Origin: Neofusicoccum parvum
Taxonomy: Eukaryota; Ascomycota; Dothideomycetes; Botryosphaeriales; Botryosphaeriaceae
Direction of reading: 5' to 3'
DNA length: 64,000 bases
NCBI GenBank assembly: GCA_020912385.1
Contig: CP087218.1
Location: 1,240,001-1,304,000, forward strand
In this document: in pieces, positions 12,429 to 23,516 of the stretch
Layout: each line of letters opens with the position of its first letter
Position numbering within the stretch: the stretch's first letter is position 1
Program-made: the position numbers and the translations under genes
The notes under the pieces: model-generated
What the model was told of the DNA's origin: nothing
The model's database searches: none
Seen by the model: only the letters and a program-made list of their open reading frames with translations

Positions 12429-15400
12429 ATGGGCTTCATCGGCGTGTACCGCGCCATCTACGACTACGCGCCGCAGGGCGACGGCGAGCTGGCCATCACC
12501 GACGGCGACCTGCTGTTCGTCCTCGACCGCGACTCCGACGACGACTGGTGGAAGGCCAAGAAGAAGGCCCGCTCCGAGGACGAGGAGGAGCCCGAGGGCC
12601 TAATACCGAACAACTACGTGGAGGAGGTGAGTGTCGCGAGCAGCACCGCGCCGCCCGCCGAGGGGCAGCCCGTCAGGCACGAATTGGCGCGACAGCGCCC
12701 ACACGCCGCGGCGGCTGCCATTGTGGTGCCGTGCATGGCTGATACGAAGGACACTGCAGGCCCCGCCGACTGCCCGAGCGAGAGCCCTGTACGACTACAC
12801 GCGCCAGACCGACGAGGAGCTGTCCTTCACCGAAGATGCCGCCCTCGAAGTCTACGACACCTCGGATCCCGACTGGACCTTGGTCGGTCTGAAGGGCGAG
12901 TTTGGCTTTGCCCCCTCTAACTACATTGAAATCACAGAGGCCCTCGAGGCCGAAGGAGCGCCCCCGCCCCAGCCTGCGCGCCCTCGCATGCCCGAGCCCG
13001 AGCCGGAGGACGACGATGTGCCGACGCCTCCATCGCCCGCCGCTGCCACCGAGAGCCCGGCCGCTGCGCTCGCGGGCCTCATCCAGCAGAAGACCGGCCA
13101 AGCGCAGGCCGCCGCCCCTCAACGCACGGTTGTCTCCCCTCCCCCGGCCATTAGCCTGCCGCCTCGCCAGCCCCAATACACCCCCGAAGAGTCCGAAGAG
13201 GAGCCTCCTGCTCCCAGATTACCGACAAGACCGCTCTCCCAGGTTTCCTCGCAGCCCTCGCCCATCCCGACCCCAACCTTCCAGCGCGAGCGCGAGCCCC
13301 CCCGGTCTCCTGCATCTCCGCCCGGTGTCATGCCTTCGCCGCCCTACAACCGCACTTCGCACCACGTCGGCTGGGATGACGATGTGATCAAGAAGGAGGT
13401 CAAGGTGCCGCAGGGCTACCATCTGTACAACATCCACGAAATGGTGTCGCATATGGGCAAGAGCAAGAAGATGCCCATGACGCTGGGCATCAACATTCCC
13501 AAGGGCTTGATCATGATAGCCCCGGAAAAGTCAAGGGATGGTCCTCAGCGGGAGTGGACAGCTGATAAGATGCAGCATTACTCGATCGAAGGAAAGCACG
13601 TTTTTATGGACCTTGTTCGGCCGAGTAAGAGCGTTGATTTTCATGCTGGAGCAAAGGACACTGCTCAGGAGATCGTCGCAATGCTGGGAGAGCTGGCTGG
13701 TGCGGCTAGGGGCGAGGGCCTGCGCGAGGTTATTGCCGCGGCTTCCGGCAGCGGTGGCCAGAAGAAGGGCAAGATGCTCTACGAATTCATGGCTCAGGGT
13801 GAAGACGAGGTCACGGTTGCCGAGGGCGACGAGGTCATTGTCCTCGACGACGCAAAGAGCGAAGAGTGGTGGATGGTGCGACGACTGAAGAACGGAAAGG
13901 AGGGCGTCGTGCCGGCCAGCTACGTCGAGGTCACCGGCTACGTTGCGGCCAGAGAAGACCCCGCGATAGCCCTGGCCAGGTCGACCGTGGAACAGAACCG
14001 ACTGGACGAGGAGCGCATGGCGAAGGAGGCAATGATGAAGAAGAAAAGAGAAAGCGAGATGCGCTCGGCAGAGGTAGGCCCCGGCTTGCATTTGCCACAG
14101 CGTTCTAGCAGTTTGATGCAAGGAGATAATGACGATGTACGGCGCTCACAGAGAAGCAAGCGCGATAGCTCGGCATCGAAGTCCTCCACGGCTAAACCGA
14201 GTGAGTATACCCCCAGCCACCAGCGTGCTCTTTCACAGAGTAGATACCAACGGTATAAACGTGCAGAGCCCCACCCTGGAAAGACTCGCACCTGGACCGA
14301 CCGTACTGGGTCGTTCAAGGTCGAGGCCGAGTTTATTGGCTTGAAGGATGGCAAGATCCATCTTCACAAGCTGAACGGCGTCAAAATTGCGGTGCCTGTC
14401 CCCAAGATGTCCGTCGAGGACCTCGAGTACGTCGAGAAGGCCACCGGCGTGTCGTTGGACGAGGACAAGCCGCTGTCGGACATCAAGCGGAGAGGCACGA
14501 AGAAGGATGGCCGGTCGTCGGCTCCTCCACGTGCAGGCATCTCGATTGGCGAAGCGCCACCAACTTACGACTGGTTCCAGTTTTTCCTTGACTGCGGTGT
14601 TAACCCACAGATTTGCGAACGGTATGCTCAGTCGTTCACGAAGGATCAGATGGGCGAGGAGAACATGCCGGACATTTCGGAGAAGCTTCTCAGGACGCTT
14701 GGACTCAAGGAGGGTGATATCCTACGTGTTATGAAATTCTTGGATGCGAAATACGGCCGTACAGGTGAGAACAAGAGGAGTGTCAGCTTCGGTGACGCCT
14801 CCGCTGCTGGAGAGGAAGAGGGTGCCAACGGAGGTCTTTTTGCAGGTCCAGGCGGAGCGCTCAAGAACAACACGCGGAAGGGCCGCCCGGCGCCGGCTGT
14901 GCAGACGAACGACGTTGTCGACCCCGAGGCTCTCAAATCGGCGGGCGTGAAGCAGGACGCTACAGGCGCATCATCCGGTGCCGCATCGGCTGGAGAGAAG
15001 ACGGCGGGTGGCTTCGACGACAACGCATGGGAAGTCAAGCCTTCGAAGCAGCCTGAACAGCCCGCAGCGACGACATCGAGCGAACCTGCAACGCAAGCCA
15101 CCGCCCCCGCTACGACCGCCGCCCCCGCCCCCCCGACTGGTGCAATGGCCGAGCTTTCTCTCCTCACGCCTGCATTGGAACCTACCCCCGCGCCGGCCCC
15201 CGCAACCACCGCTCCTGCTCAGGCACCAGCCCCGGCACCGGCCCCTGCCCAAGCTCCGCAGCCCACCGGTCCCCCAGGTGCGACCCCTGGTCTCTTTGAG
15301 CAGGTTGCAAACCTGCCGCCCAGGGCAAGACCGCAGGCACCACAGCAGACAGGTGCGAACTCACTCATTGCCCCGCCGCCGCAACGTTCATCGTCGGCGC

Positions 15401-16168
15401 CGCAAAACTACAACCAGTTTGCTCCCCCCCAGGCGCTGCAGCCGCAGATGACTGGCATGCCCGCGCCGCCTGGCCAGAGTTTGACGGAACTGCAAAACCA
15501 GCAGCGGATGCAGCAATTCCAGCAGCAGCAGATGGCAATGCAGCCCCAGCAAACCGGCTTCATGCAACCGCAGCAGACTGGATTCCCGGGCCAATTCGGC
15601 CAGCAGGGCCCGATGATGCCGCAGATGACTGGCTTCATGCAGCCGCAGCAGACTGGATTCCCAGGTCAATTCGGCCAAGGCCCGCAGATGGGCAACCAGT
15701 TCGGCTCGCCCTTCGCGGACCCCTCGCCTCGCCCGAACTCGTTCGTGCCGGGGATGATGCAACCCCAACCCACGGGATTCCAGCCGCAGCAAACCGGCTT
15801 CCAGGGCGGACCCCTTCAGCCCCAGCAGACGGGCGTCAACGCTTTCCTCCCGCCCGCGCTCCAACCCCAGCGTACCGGCTTCACCAACGGCTTCGGCAAC
15901 CATGGCCAGCAGGGCAGCTTCCAGGCTCCGCCCGTGCCGCCGATCCCCCAGCAGCAGACGGCGGCGCCTCTCGTGCCGCAGAAGACGGGGCCTCCGCCGC
16001 CGGTCAGATTCGGCGTCAACCCCGCGGCGAAGAAGCTGGCGGCCCAGCCGACTGGCAGGAGGGCGAACTTGAGCCAGGCTAGTAAGTGCTTCCGTATTCC
16101 TACCGTGGTTGACGTGAGTTGGTGCTGATCTTGCGTGTGTAGCTCCCGACAACCCGTTCGGATTTTAG
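12429..16168 (+). CDS. SLA1: Actin cytoskeleton-regulatory complex protein Sla1
   Basis: Exons 12429..12626, 12760..16081 and 16143..16168 (1181 residues). Introns of 133 bp (GTGAGT..GCAG) and 61 bp (GTAAGT..GTAG) keep frame. Architecture matches Sla1: SH3-1 (about 5-65, ALYDY-like IYDYAPQGDGEL, DDDWWKA), SH3-2 (about 75-125, ALYDYTRQTDEEL), SH3-3 (about 402-460, MLYEFMAQGEDEV, EEWWMVRR), SHD1 (about 570-630, TWTDRTGSFKVEAEF), a SAM-like SHD2 (about 668-735, YDWFQFFLDCGVNP), then a Pro/Gln-rich tail (about 926-1143) with many LxxQxTG-type repeats such as LQPQQTG and MQPQQTG. Such repeats are phosphorylated by Ark1/Prk1-type kinases in yeast. The tiny last exon encodes a terminal NPF motif (PDNPFGF), an EH-domain ligand. 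Sla1 links cargo (NPFxD via SHD1), clathrin and the Arp2/3 machinery at endocytic actin patches. Confidence 0.95.
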
Positions 16169-17432
16169 AGGACTCGAGCCTGGCTGCGTCCGTCGTCCTG
16201 GCTGCGGTGTGTCGATGGTGGTGGCTTTTGGATTGCGTTAGCTGTGCAGCAGAGAAGGTGCATATGCTATTGGTAGTGGCAAGCGCAGGCACCTGTAGCT
16301 GAAGAGAAGGTGAGTACTTATTTTTTGAGTTTGTTGGAGACGGCAGGGTGGAAAGTTGTTGTAGTTGTACATAAAGTAGTTCTTTTTTTCATCGCACACT
16401 GTTTCTTGGATCACTCGCAGAGGAGACGGGGGGGAAGGGAGACCGGGGGATATGGACTCGGCGCTAATGTATAGCCTTTGCTTTCCCCTTCTTGGCTCGT
16501 TTTTCCTTCTCGTACTTGCTTGCTATCAGCACCGCGCCAATGTCAATGTCAATGTCAAGGTCGAGGTCAAGGTCGTATGCCACCCATGTCGTTCGCTATG
16601 GTTCTTTTCTTGTTTCTTTCCTTAGTTGCTCGTGCTGTCTTTGGTCATGAAGAGGGGGAAAAGACGGGTATGAAGGCATAGCGCTTCCTTGTTTTTCTTA
16701 GCTTTTTGGTCGTTTTGCATTGGATCTCACACCTCTCCCGTGGCTGGAAACCTTTCTTTAGCTCAAAATATCACTCGTAATAACCCGTCGCTCTTGGACT
16801 AGCAGACTTCCCCCTTTTGTTTCAGCATCTCTCTCTCGTTTATTGCAGTGCGTTTTCGTTGTCTCGTTCTTGCGTTTAACGGTTTCTTGTTCGAATTTCT
16901 TTGGCAGTCTGGGCTACATGTACATGAGAGATTTTTGTATAGACGCGTTTGGGTCAAGGGTGTAATAGAAAATGGGACTGTTCATCGCACATACGTACTC
17001 CCGGGCTCAGCTCAGCTGGTTTGCAGGTGGAACGAGCCAAGAACAAAAGAAGAAAAAGGGGTAAACTACAACTTCCAAATGACTGATTCACAACTCGTGT
17101 ATGCTCTGGCGATGACAAAGGTTGTTGGGTGGTGTTTAATCCGATCCGACGAGCCGCGTTTCTTCGCGCCGACGGCGATTGGCTGGCGGCGCGGACGCGG
17201 TTGATTTCCAATATTTTGTCAGCTACGTCAGCCCTCCGGCCACGCCAAGCCCGCTCCCTCTGCTCTCCCCTCTCGCGCACCCAGCAATCACAAAGCATTA
17301 CGCGGAGCCATGCCACCTTTAACAAATACCCCGACGCTATTGCTCAGACGCCCGCCGCCCTTCCATTGTCTTCCCCACCCGCCCTGACTTCCTCACCTCC
17401 ATCTATAAAGCCACCCCGCCGCTCCCACATCC
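16169..17432. other. Intergenic region between tandem genes
   Basis: About 1.26 kb. T-rich 3'-UTR-like sequence follows Sla1, then a C-rich promoter/leader with a TATAAAG near 17403 just 5' of the pirin gene. No gene supported. Confidence 0.5.
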
Positions 17433-18632
17433 ATGCGCTTCGTACTCTCCAGCATCATCGTCTGCCTCGCAGCAATCGGCCTCTACTACCACCAGCTTCC
17501 CCTCGAGACGCAATTGACCGCCACCGCCACCATTAAGTCCTCCGCGACCGCCCTCCTCCAGCGCATCAAGCTCCTCACCCAGCGCGCCCCCGCAGCCACC
17601 GCCGCGACCATGTCCACCTCCGCCGCCTCCTTCCCCGGCCTGCCCGTCGTGCCGCCCTCCGATCCAGCCCTCACAAAGAACTCGACCAGCATGGAGCCCC
17701 GCAAGATCGCGCAGTTCTTCCTCGCCCGCGAGCAGGCCGAGGGCGCGGGCGCGCGCGTGCGCCGCAGCATCGGCACGCCCAAGCTGCGCAACTTCTCGCC
17801 CTTCCTGATGCTCGACCACTTCAGCATCTCGCCCGGCGCCGGCTTCCCCGACCACCCGCACCGCGGCCAGGAGACCATAACCTACCTGCTGCAGGGCGGC
17901 GTCGACCACGAGGACTTCGCCGGCAACAAGGGCACCATCCACGCCGGCGACCTGCAGTTCATGACGGCGGGCCGGGGCATCATGCACGCCGAGATGCCGG
18001 TGCAGAACGCCGACGGCTCGCCCAACGTCGGCATGCAGCTGTGGGTCGACCTGCCCGCGAAGCTCAAGGCGTGCGAGCCGCGGTACCGCGACCTGCGCGC
18101 CAGCGAGATCCCGGCCGTCGACGTGGACGGCGGCCGCGTGCACGTCAAGGTCATCTCGGGCCGCAGCCACGGCGTCGACAGCGTGCAGGAGCTGGCCTAC
18201 ACGCCCGTGTGGCTGCTCGACGTGCGCATCCGGCCCGGCGGCACGCTCACCCAGGCCCTGCCCCAGGGCTTCAACGCCTTCGCCTACACCCTCGCCGGCA
18301 CCGCCCGCTTCCTGAACGGCAGCGCGTCCGCCGCCGCGCCGTCGCCGGAGGAGATCGAGTCCAACTCGGCGCCTGTCGGCCCCTACCACAACGTCGTGTT
18401 CGAGCAGAAGGGCGACAGCGTCGTCGCGTCCGTGGCTGCCGACGCCGCAGAGGATGCGCGCTTCATCCTGGTTGCGGGCTTGCCGCTGGACCAGAAGGTC
18501 GTGCAGTACGGCCCGTTCGTCGTGAACAGCCAGGAGGAGGTCTACCAGGCCATGATGGACTACAGCTCGCACACGAACGGGTTCGAGCGCGCGAAGGATT
18601 GGGAGAGCGAGATTGGGAAGAGCATGATGTAG
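17433..18632 (+). CDS. Pirin-family protein with N-terminal hydrophobic extension
   Basis: Intronless, 399 residues. The bicupin pirin core starts near residue 88 (PRKIAQFFLAREQAEGAGARVRR). The four expected metal ligands are visible: His141 and His143 in HPHRGQET, and His185 and Glu187 in GIMHAEMP. FLMLDHFSISPGAGFPDHPH and YLLQGGVDHEDFAGNKG are also typical. Pirins are Fe(II)-binding nuclear/cytosolic proteins; some act as quercetinases. Unusually, the first ATG adds about 59 residues beginning MRFVLSSIIVCLAAIGLYY, a hydrophobic segment that could be a signal anchor or mitochondrial presequence. A second in-frame ATG at 17610 (context GCGACCATGTC) would give a normal-size 340-residue pirin. 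Codon usage is extremely GC-rich at third positions. Confidence 0.9.
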   Translation: MRFVLSSIIVCLAAIGLYYHQLPLETQLTATATIKSSATALLQRIKLLTQRAPAATAATMSTSAASFPGLPVVPPSDPALTKNSTSMEPRKIAQFFLAREQAEGAGARVRRSIGTPKLRNFSPFLMLDHFSISPGAGFPDHPHRGQETITYLLQGGVDHEDFAGNKGTIHAGDLQFMTAGRGIMHAEMPVQNADGSPNVGMQLWVDLPAKLKACEPRYRDLRASEIPAVDVDGGRVHVKVISGRSHGVDSVQELAYTPVWLLDVRIRPGGTLTQALPQGFNAFAYTLAGTARFLNGSASAAAPSPEEIESNSAPVGPYHNVVFEQKGDSVVASVAADAAEDARFILVAGLPLDQKVVQYGPFVVNSQEEVYQAMMDYSSHTNGFERAKDWESEIGKSMM

Positions 18633-18919
18633 AAGGAGATGTAGGAGTGGAGGGATGAAACTGTAAAAAACGGAACGTTTATATACTGGGAGTTTTGTGA
18701 TACCCGCCGTGGTTCTTGTACATACATAGAAGGAATTGATTTTTTTGCCTGCTTTATACGACGTTCCATGACACATAGCTATCAGGACGGAAGACAGAGT
18801 AGTGATCTTATGCGTGGAATTTATTATAACTTTCCGTAAGAACGTCTTCGCCGGCTGTCGCTATCGATTTTGACCTTGAAGTTCAAATCGACCTTTCCAC
18901 GAAGGAAGCAATAGTCATA

Positions 18920-20047
18920 GTGAGAGGGGATGATAAGAAGGTGGCCAATATAGTTCACCAATTGGCATGGCTGAGAGCAGTATTCCGGGTGCCCTCAGAT
19001 GGCAAACAATTGGCTTTGGAATCAGCCACCCGCTGGGGAACTTACAGGTCTGGTCCACGGGCCGTAAGGACCAATATCTTATTGCCATTGGCTCTGGTTA
19101 TCGTCCCATTACCACTACCACTTGTCTCCGCATCCTCGTCTGAACCTGGGTTCTGTCAAGACAAGATGTCCAGCAGCTATATCCTGGCGAATGGCATTCC
19201 AATTACCTAGCGATATTCTGAGCTTGGTATGGAATTGCCTTTCCAAGTCATGGCTGTGCTTGGTTTTGTCTCGTTTTGGCCCAGGCTTCATTTTCAAGGG
19301 ATCCAACACCGCCCTCATACCTTACAGACTCTCTGATGACCGGTAAATTGTCAAACGGCATTAAATTGAGGGCGAGAAGGAAGAAGCATCCCTCCGTCTC
19401 TCGTGGGATGTCATCCGAGATCACTGTGGAGAGACGTTGAAAACTGGGGATCTCGAGACTCCGCGGGATAGGAAAACTTTCCAAGTAATATTCGTACCGT
19501 AATCAGCAACTCGAAGAAGGCACCAGCTCTCTTGTATGACGCTGGAACAAAAAGAGCCTGGGTGGCTCTGGGACTGAGTATAGTCTTTCACTTAAGACTC
19601 GCATGGGCGAAGTTCAACGAACAAGGCTGCGGCGATCTTCTTAGCAAGATGACGTATGCTGATATTAAAATGAACGGAGGAAAGGTGGCACAGGATGCCA
19701 TTCTTGCTGCCGCGGACACCATTCTTCCAGAGAAGCTCCGAATTCGCCCTGATTCGGGTGATAGATTCACAGTCTTGCAAACAATCTAGATTAACCGCAT
19801 GGACCAAGTCAAAGATCAGCAACTGCAACGATACGATTGCGGCCTGGAAGAGGTCAAGGAACTCATCGGATACAAATTCGTGAAGTTGGCAAAATTCGAG
19901 GACATTGTCCGCGCTAGAGGAGCAAACATCAATCGCACTAGTAGAGATTGGAGGCAATTGGTTGCTTCAAGGCCTGAGATGGCCTTGCTTTTTTGCTGGG
20001 ATCTGAAAGATCCTATCCAATTTTTGGAGAGTCCGCATGTCGCCTGA
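18920..20047 (+). pseudogene. Decayed gene of a fungal hypothetical-protein family
   Basis: Protein-like fragments occur on the plus strand but no intact frame links them. At 18920-19210 one frame reads LAWLRAVFRVPSDGKQLALES and ends YILANGIPIT; further pieces need frame changes. From about 19532 to 20047 a single frame contains RAWVALGLSIVFHLRLAW, MTYADIKMNGGKVAQDAIL and KELIGYKFVKLAKFEDIV, interrupted by one in-frame TAG (19787-19789). From memory this resembles uncharacterised ascomycete proteins with a GFPI motif and a C-terminal YADAxLNGG region; I cannot check it. The area is visibly more AT-rich than its surroundings, consistent with decay, possibly by repeat-induced point mutation (CAG to TAG fits). 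Confidence 0.45.
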
Positions 20048-21270
20048 TCGTGTTGTAAAGAAGTTCTTATCATGACTATCTTGCAAAACGTTGCGGCAAA
20101 CTAGGATGTCTCGAGATCTATAATAATCTCTACTGCGTGGTGTGTTGTGCGGTCAAAGAGACTGGCCCTGTTGTAATCTGATACTTGAGATGTCAACCCG
20201 TACTTCTAAGACTTCTCGTTCGGAGATAAAGGGGGCTGTGATCTTTGGAAAGGCAACAGAATTGGCCAGTCTGTCATTGAGAATGTGAATCTTGAGCATA
20301 GCATACTAGAAACCAAGGATCTTCAGAGATACCTGAGCCAGATACAAAAAGTATATGAGAATGGGAGTAGAACGACGATTTGGATATACGAATTAAATGA
20401 TAAATGACGAACCTTTCCCGCCGTCCAAAAAAGCAAAAAATAACCATATTTACATTGAAGTTACTATATTGCTCCTCGCCCCCTCTTTTTGCTATTTTAC
20501 TTGAGCTTCATGCAGTTAAAATGTGTTTAGCTAGGCTCCAGCACCACGCGTTGGCTACAAGGAAAGGGATTCTATTTTTCTCAAAAGGGGTGGCGCCACT
20601 TGTGACCAACTCCGTTCCCCCCTCCATCCCAAAAGATCCACTTTTCCACGTATCAACCTTTCCCCGAAAGGGGACAGCTGATCTAAAAGTGGTGGCATCA
20701 ATTCTCGCACATGTGGGGCCCTGCCGGGGAAGAGCAAGACATTTGGGGGCCGGAATATTTCTTATTATGGCACAGTCGAGACTCCTCGCTTCTGCAGTCT
20801 TCTGCATAGTCTAGGCTGTTCCGGAGCTTTAGATGACCACGCGCCTGACATTTTGATTCCTGAAACGGTCATTGCGATAGACGATCTTTCAGGCAACTGA
20901 TGCCTGGTATTCCTTGCTCTTGACCTGGGCTAGCTATCTCTCTCTCTATTTCTATGCAGACGCATACACGTATGCAACATAACCCTGCAACGTAACATAA
21001 ACTAAAGAATGCAAGTAATACCGTGGAGTATCACGGAATGATAGCAGTGGAGAAATAGTAAACGCGGCGGAATTATTTGTGTAGCTAAGAATATCATCAT
21101 ATGTAGCCGCGTGGGACAAACACCAATATGGGACGAGGCTCAACCAAAAAGCACTAGCCGAGCCCCCTTGGTTCAGGAATTGAAGGCTAGGACAAGCACC
21201 TCTGTCTCAAAGTAGCAACAAAATTTCAGCGCATCCTCCGTCTTCCGACCCTGCTCAAAACACGCGATCA
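20048..21270. other. AT-richer intergenic region
   Basis: About 1.2 kb between the decayed gene and the 3' end of the P450. More A/T than flanking DNA, with a short CT tract near 20937. No supported gene or clear transposon ends. Confidence 0.5.
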
Positions 21271-23020
21271 CTACCTCCCACCCGCCATCTCCACGCGACA
21301 CGGGTAGCGATCCGCGGCGTGAGCGCCGCCCCCGCCGCCCTCGACCTGGTAGGCGCGCTCGCCCATGGCGGTCTTGATGGAGTTCCAGTGGCCGGGGTGC
21401 AGGCGGTCCCACTCGTCGTAGGCGGGGCGGAAGGCGAGGTCGCGCGCGGTCATGGCCAGCAGGATCTTGATCTCGGACATGGCCAGCGTCTGGCCGATGC
21501 AGTTGCGCGGGCCGAACTCGAACGGCCGCCACCCGCCCTTGACCGGGTGCAGCGGGTCGCCGGCCTCGGCGAGCCAGCGGTCCGGCACGAACGCGTTGGC
21601 CGAGGGGAAGAAGGCCGGGTTGCGCTGCAGCGCGAGGTGCAGCGCCCAGACGTTGCAGCCCGCCGTGGGGTAGCGCGTGCCGTCGTCGTCGACGAGGATG
21701 GTGTTTGTGCCGCCCACGCGCATGGAGGAGGCTGGCGGGAAGAGGCGGAGGGTTTCTTTGATGCAGGCGGTTGTGTAGGGGAGCTGGTTGAGGAGGGTGG
21801 GGTCTGAGGAGAGCAGGTCGCCGGCGCGGGAGGTGTCGGTGCCGAGGACGCGGTCATGCTCGTCTCGGATGCGGGAGAGGCAGTCCGGGTGAGTGGCGAG
21901 TAGGTGGTAGGTGTAAACCATTGTGCTTGACGTCGTATCGTGGCCCGCAAAGAGGAAGAGGCGGATTTGGGCGCAGGCATACTGCTTAAATACGGCGTAA
22001 CTGCTTGCGGAGTGGGATTTCTCCTCGGCGATATAGGCGTCCAGAGCGAGTGCGACGATAGACTTGACGCCTTCAAGCTCCTGATTCGTTTTGAGCAAGG
22101 CCTTTCGCTCAGCGAAGCGTTTGTCCAACTCGTCTCCAATGTACTTGTCAATTTTGCGGCCGTGATACCAAAGCATCAGGGGGCGCAATGGATTCCAGCG
22201 GTTGAAGGGATTGATCTCGGTGCCGAAAGAAGTCCACTCAATCAGGGCACGCAGGCTCTTGGGAATCCAGCTTGTGGATTTCTGGTAGTCGAAATGGGTG
22301 TCCCTGCACTCTGATCAGCAGCAATTTCTCACGCACAAGGGAAGTGGTGGACTGTACAGAGAAACGACTCCAATTACGTCCAGGGTCAGGCGGAGCGTGT
22401 CCTCCTCCAAGTAGAACAGACGGTCGTCACGCACGCGGCTGCGCATCTTTTCACAGAAGACGCGGCACTCATCGACAATCTTCGGGGTTTGCTGCAACAT
22501 GTAGGCCGGGCTGAAGCCTGGGTTGAAGATGGCTCGCCACCGCTTCCACGGCGTGTCGGGCATGGTGAACAGGTTGGGCCCGCCGGTGAGGCTGGCGAAA
22601 GCCTTCTCAATCACGTCAGGCTTGAGCGGATTGAACTTCTGGGTGAGCTGGGAGGCCATTTCTGGGCTCGAAACAACCAGCAGCGGCGCACTGAGCGGCC
22701 AGAAGTCGAGATAAAAGGCGTTCTTCTTCATTGACAGGGCGAGCTCGGCGACAGTGTAGTTGGTGATGGCGTCGGCGGGCAGCTTCTCGACGAATGGCTT
22801 CAGGGCAAGCATGTGGCCGGTGATCCAACTGAACGGGGGCATTGGCTGGGCGGATTGTTAGGGAGAGGTCTGCGATGGCGGGCAGCGGACTGACCAAGCC
22901 CTGCTTGCGCAAGTCATTGACGGTCTTGCGGGCACGGTAGGCTTTGACGAGGATGTAGACGACGGCGCCGGCGAGAGCCACCAGCAACGACGCCGGGAGA
23001 CGGCCACGGTCGGCGGCCAT
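21271..23020 (-). CDS. Cytochrome P450 monooxygenase, CYP59/StcS-like
   Basis: Minus strand, exons 23020..22895, 22845..22358 and 22303..21271 (548 residues). Introns are 49 bp (GTCAGT, branch CCTAAC, CCAG) and 54 bp (GTACAG..TGCAG). The second junction rebuilds VVSLDTHFDYQ, expected after DVIG. An N-terminal membrane anchor (about 9-27, LPASLLVALAGAVVYILV) targets it to the ER. P450 motifs: PPFSWITGH region, I-helix FLFAGHDTTSS, ExxR as KETLR, FVPDRW, and the heme loop FEFGPRNCIGQ with Cys473 as axial ligand. All residues for a working haem-thiolate enzyme are present. The overall pattern resembles fungal CYP59-type enzymes (often annotated StcS-like, sterigmatocystin pathway), but no polyketide synthase is nearby, so the substrate is unknown. 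Confidence 0.9.
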
Positions 23021-23516
23021 GGCGCAGAATGGAGAGCAGCGGCGCAGTAGGGAGGGAGTGGAGCTGCAGCGATGCTGTCAACGGGGCATTTGTACTGTAC
23101 GGGCCAGGAGCCAGGACCCAGGTGTTGTCGCGAGCGGCGGTGGTGGCGGCGGTTGCTCGCCGCCTGTGCCACAATAGCCGCCCGGCGTGACAGGCAGCCA
23201 TCGGCAGGGGCCCGAGTACATTGCCGCTGCACCAGCCGGCGGGCGCTAAGACTGTGCGGCTGAGGGCAGGGTAGGGGGTGCAGGCCCGTAATCATGCGGC
23301 GTCTGTTACACAAAACCAATCTCGCATCGTCACCAATGAGCGAGCTTTCTGCATGCTCACCCCACTGTTTCCGGCAACTTGGTTTATCATTTACGGTGAC
23401 TTCTCCATCGGCAAAAACAATCCAGTGCGGCACCTTCGCTCCCCGGACTCCTCTCCGCCTCTCCGCCTCTCCGCCTGCCCGCCGTGCCGCCTCCTTTCCT
23501 GCAGCCTGCTGTCTGC
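23021..23516. other. Promoter region of the CYP59-like P450
   Basis: About 500 bases between two minus-strand genes. GC-rich near the P450 start; no gene or clear TATA box found. Confidence 0.5.

Noticed and set aside
11813..12457. 214-codon minus-strand open frame upstream of Sla1
   Set aside because: Gly/Arg/Ala-rich translation without motifs in a C-rich leader, overlapping the Sla1 start; best explained by composition.
17403..18776. 457-codon open frame on the minus strand
   Set aside because: It is antisense to the pirin gene, whose metal ligands and family motifs are clear. The frame is kept open by extreme GC third-position bias, and its translation is low-complexity Gly/Arg/Val-rich.
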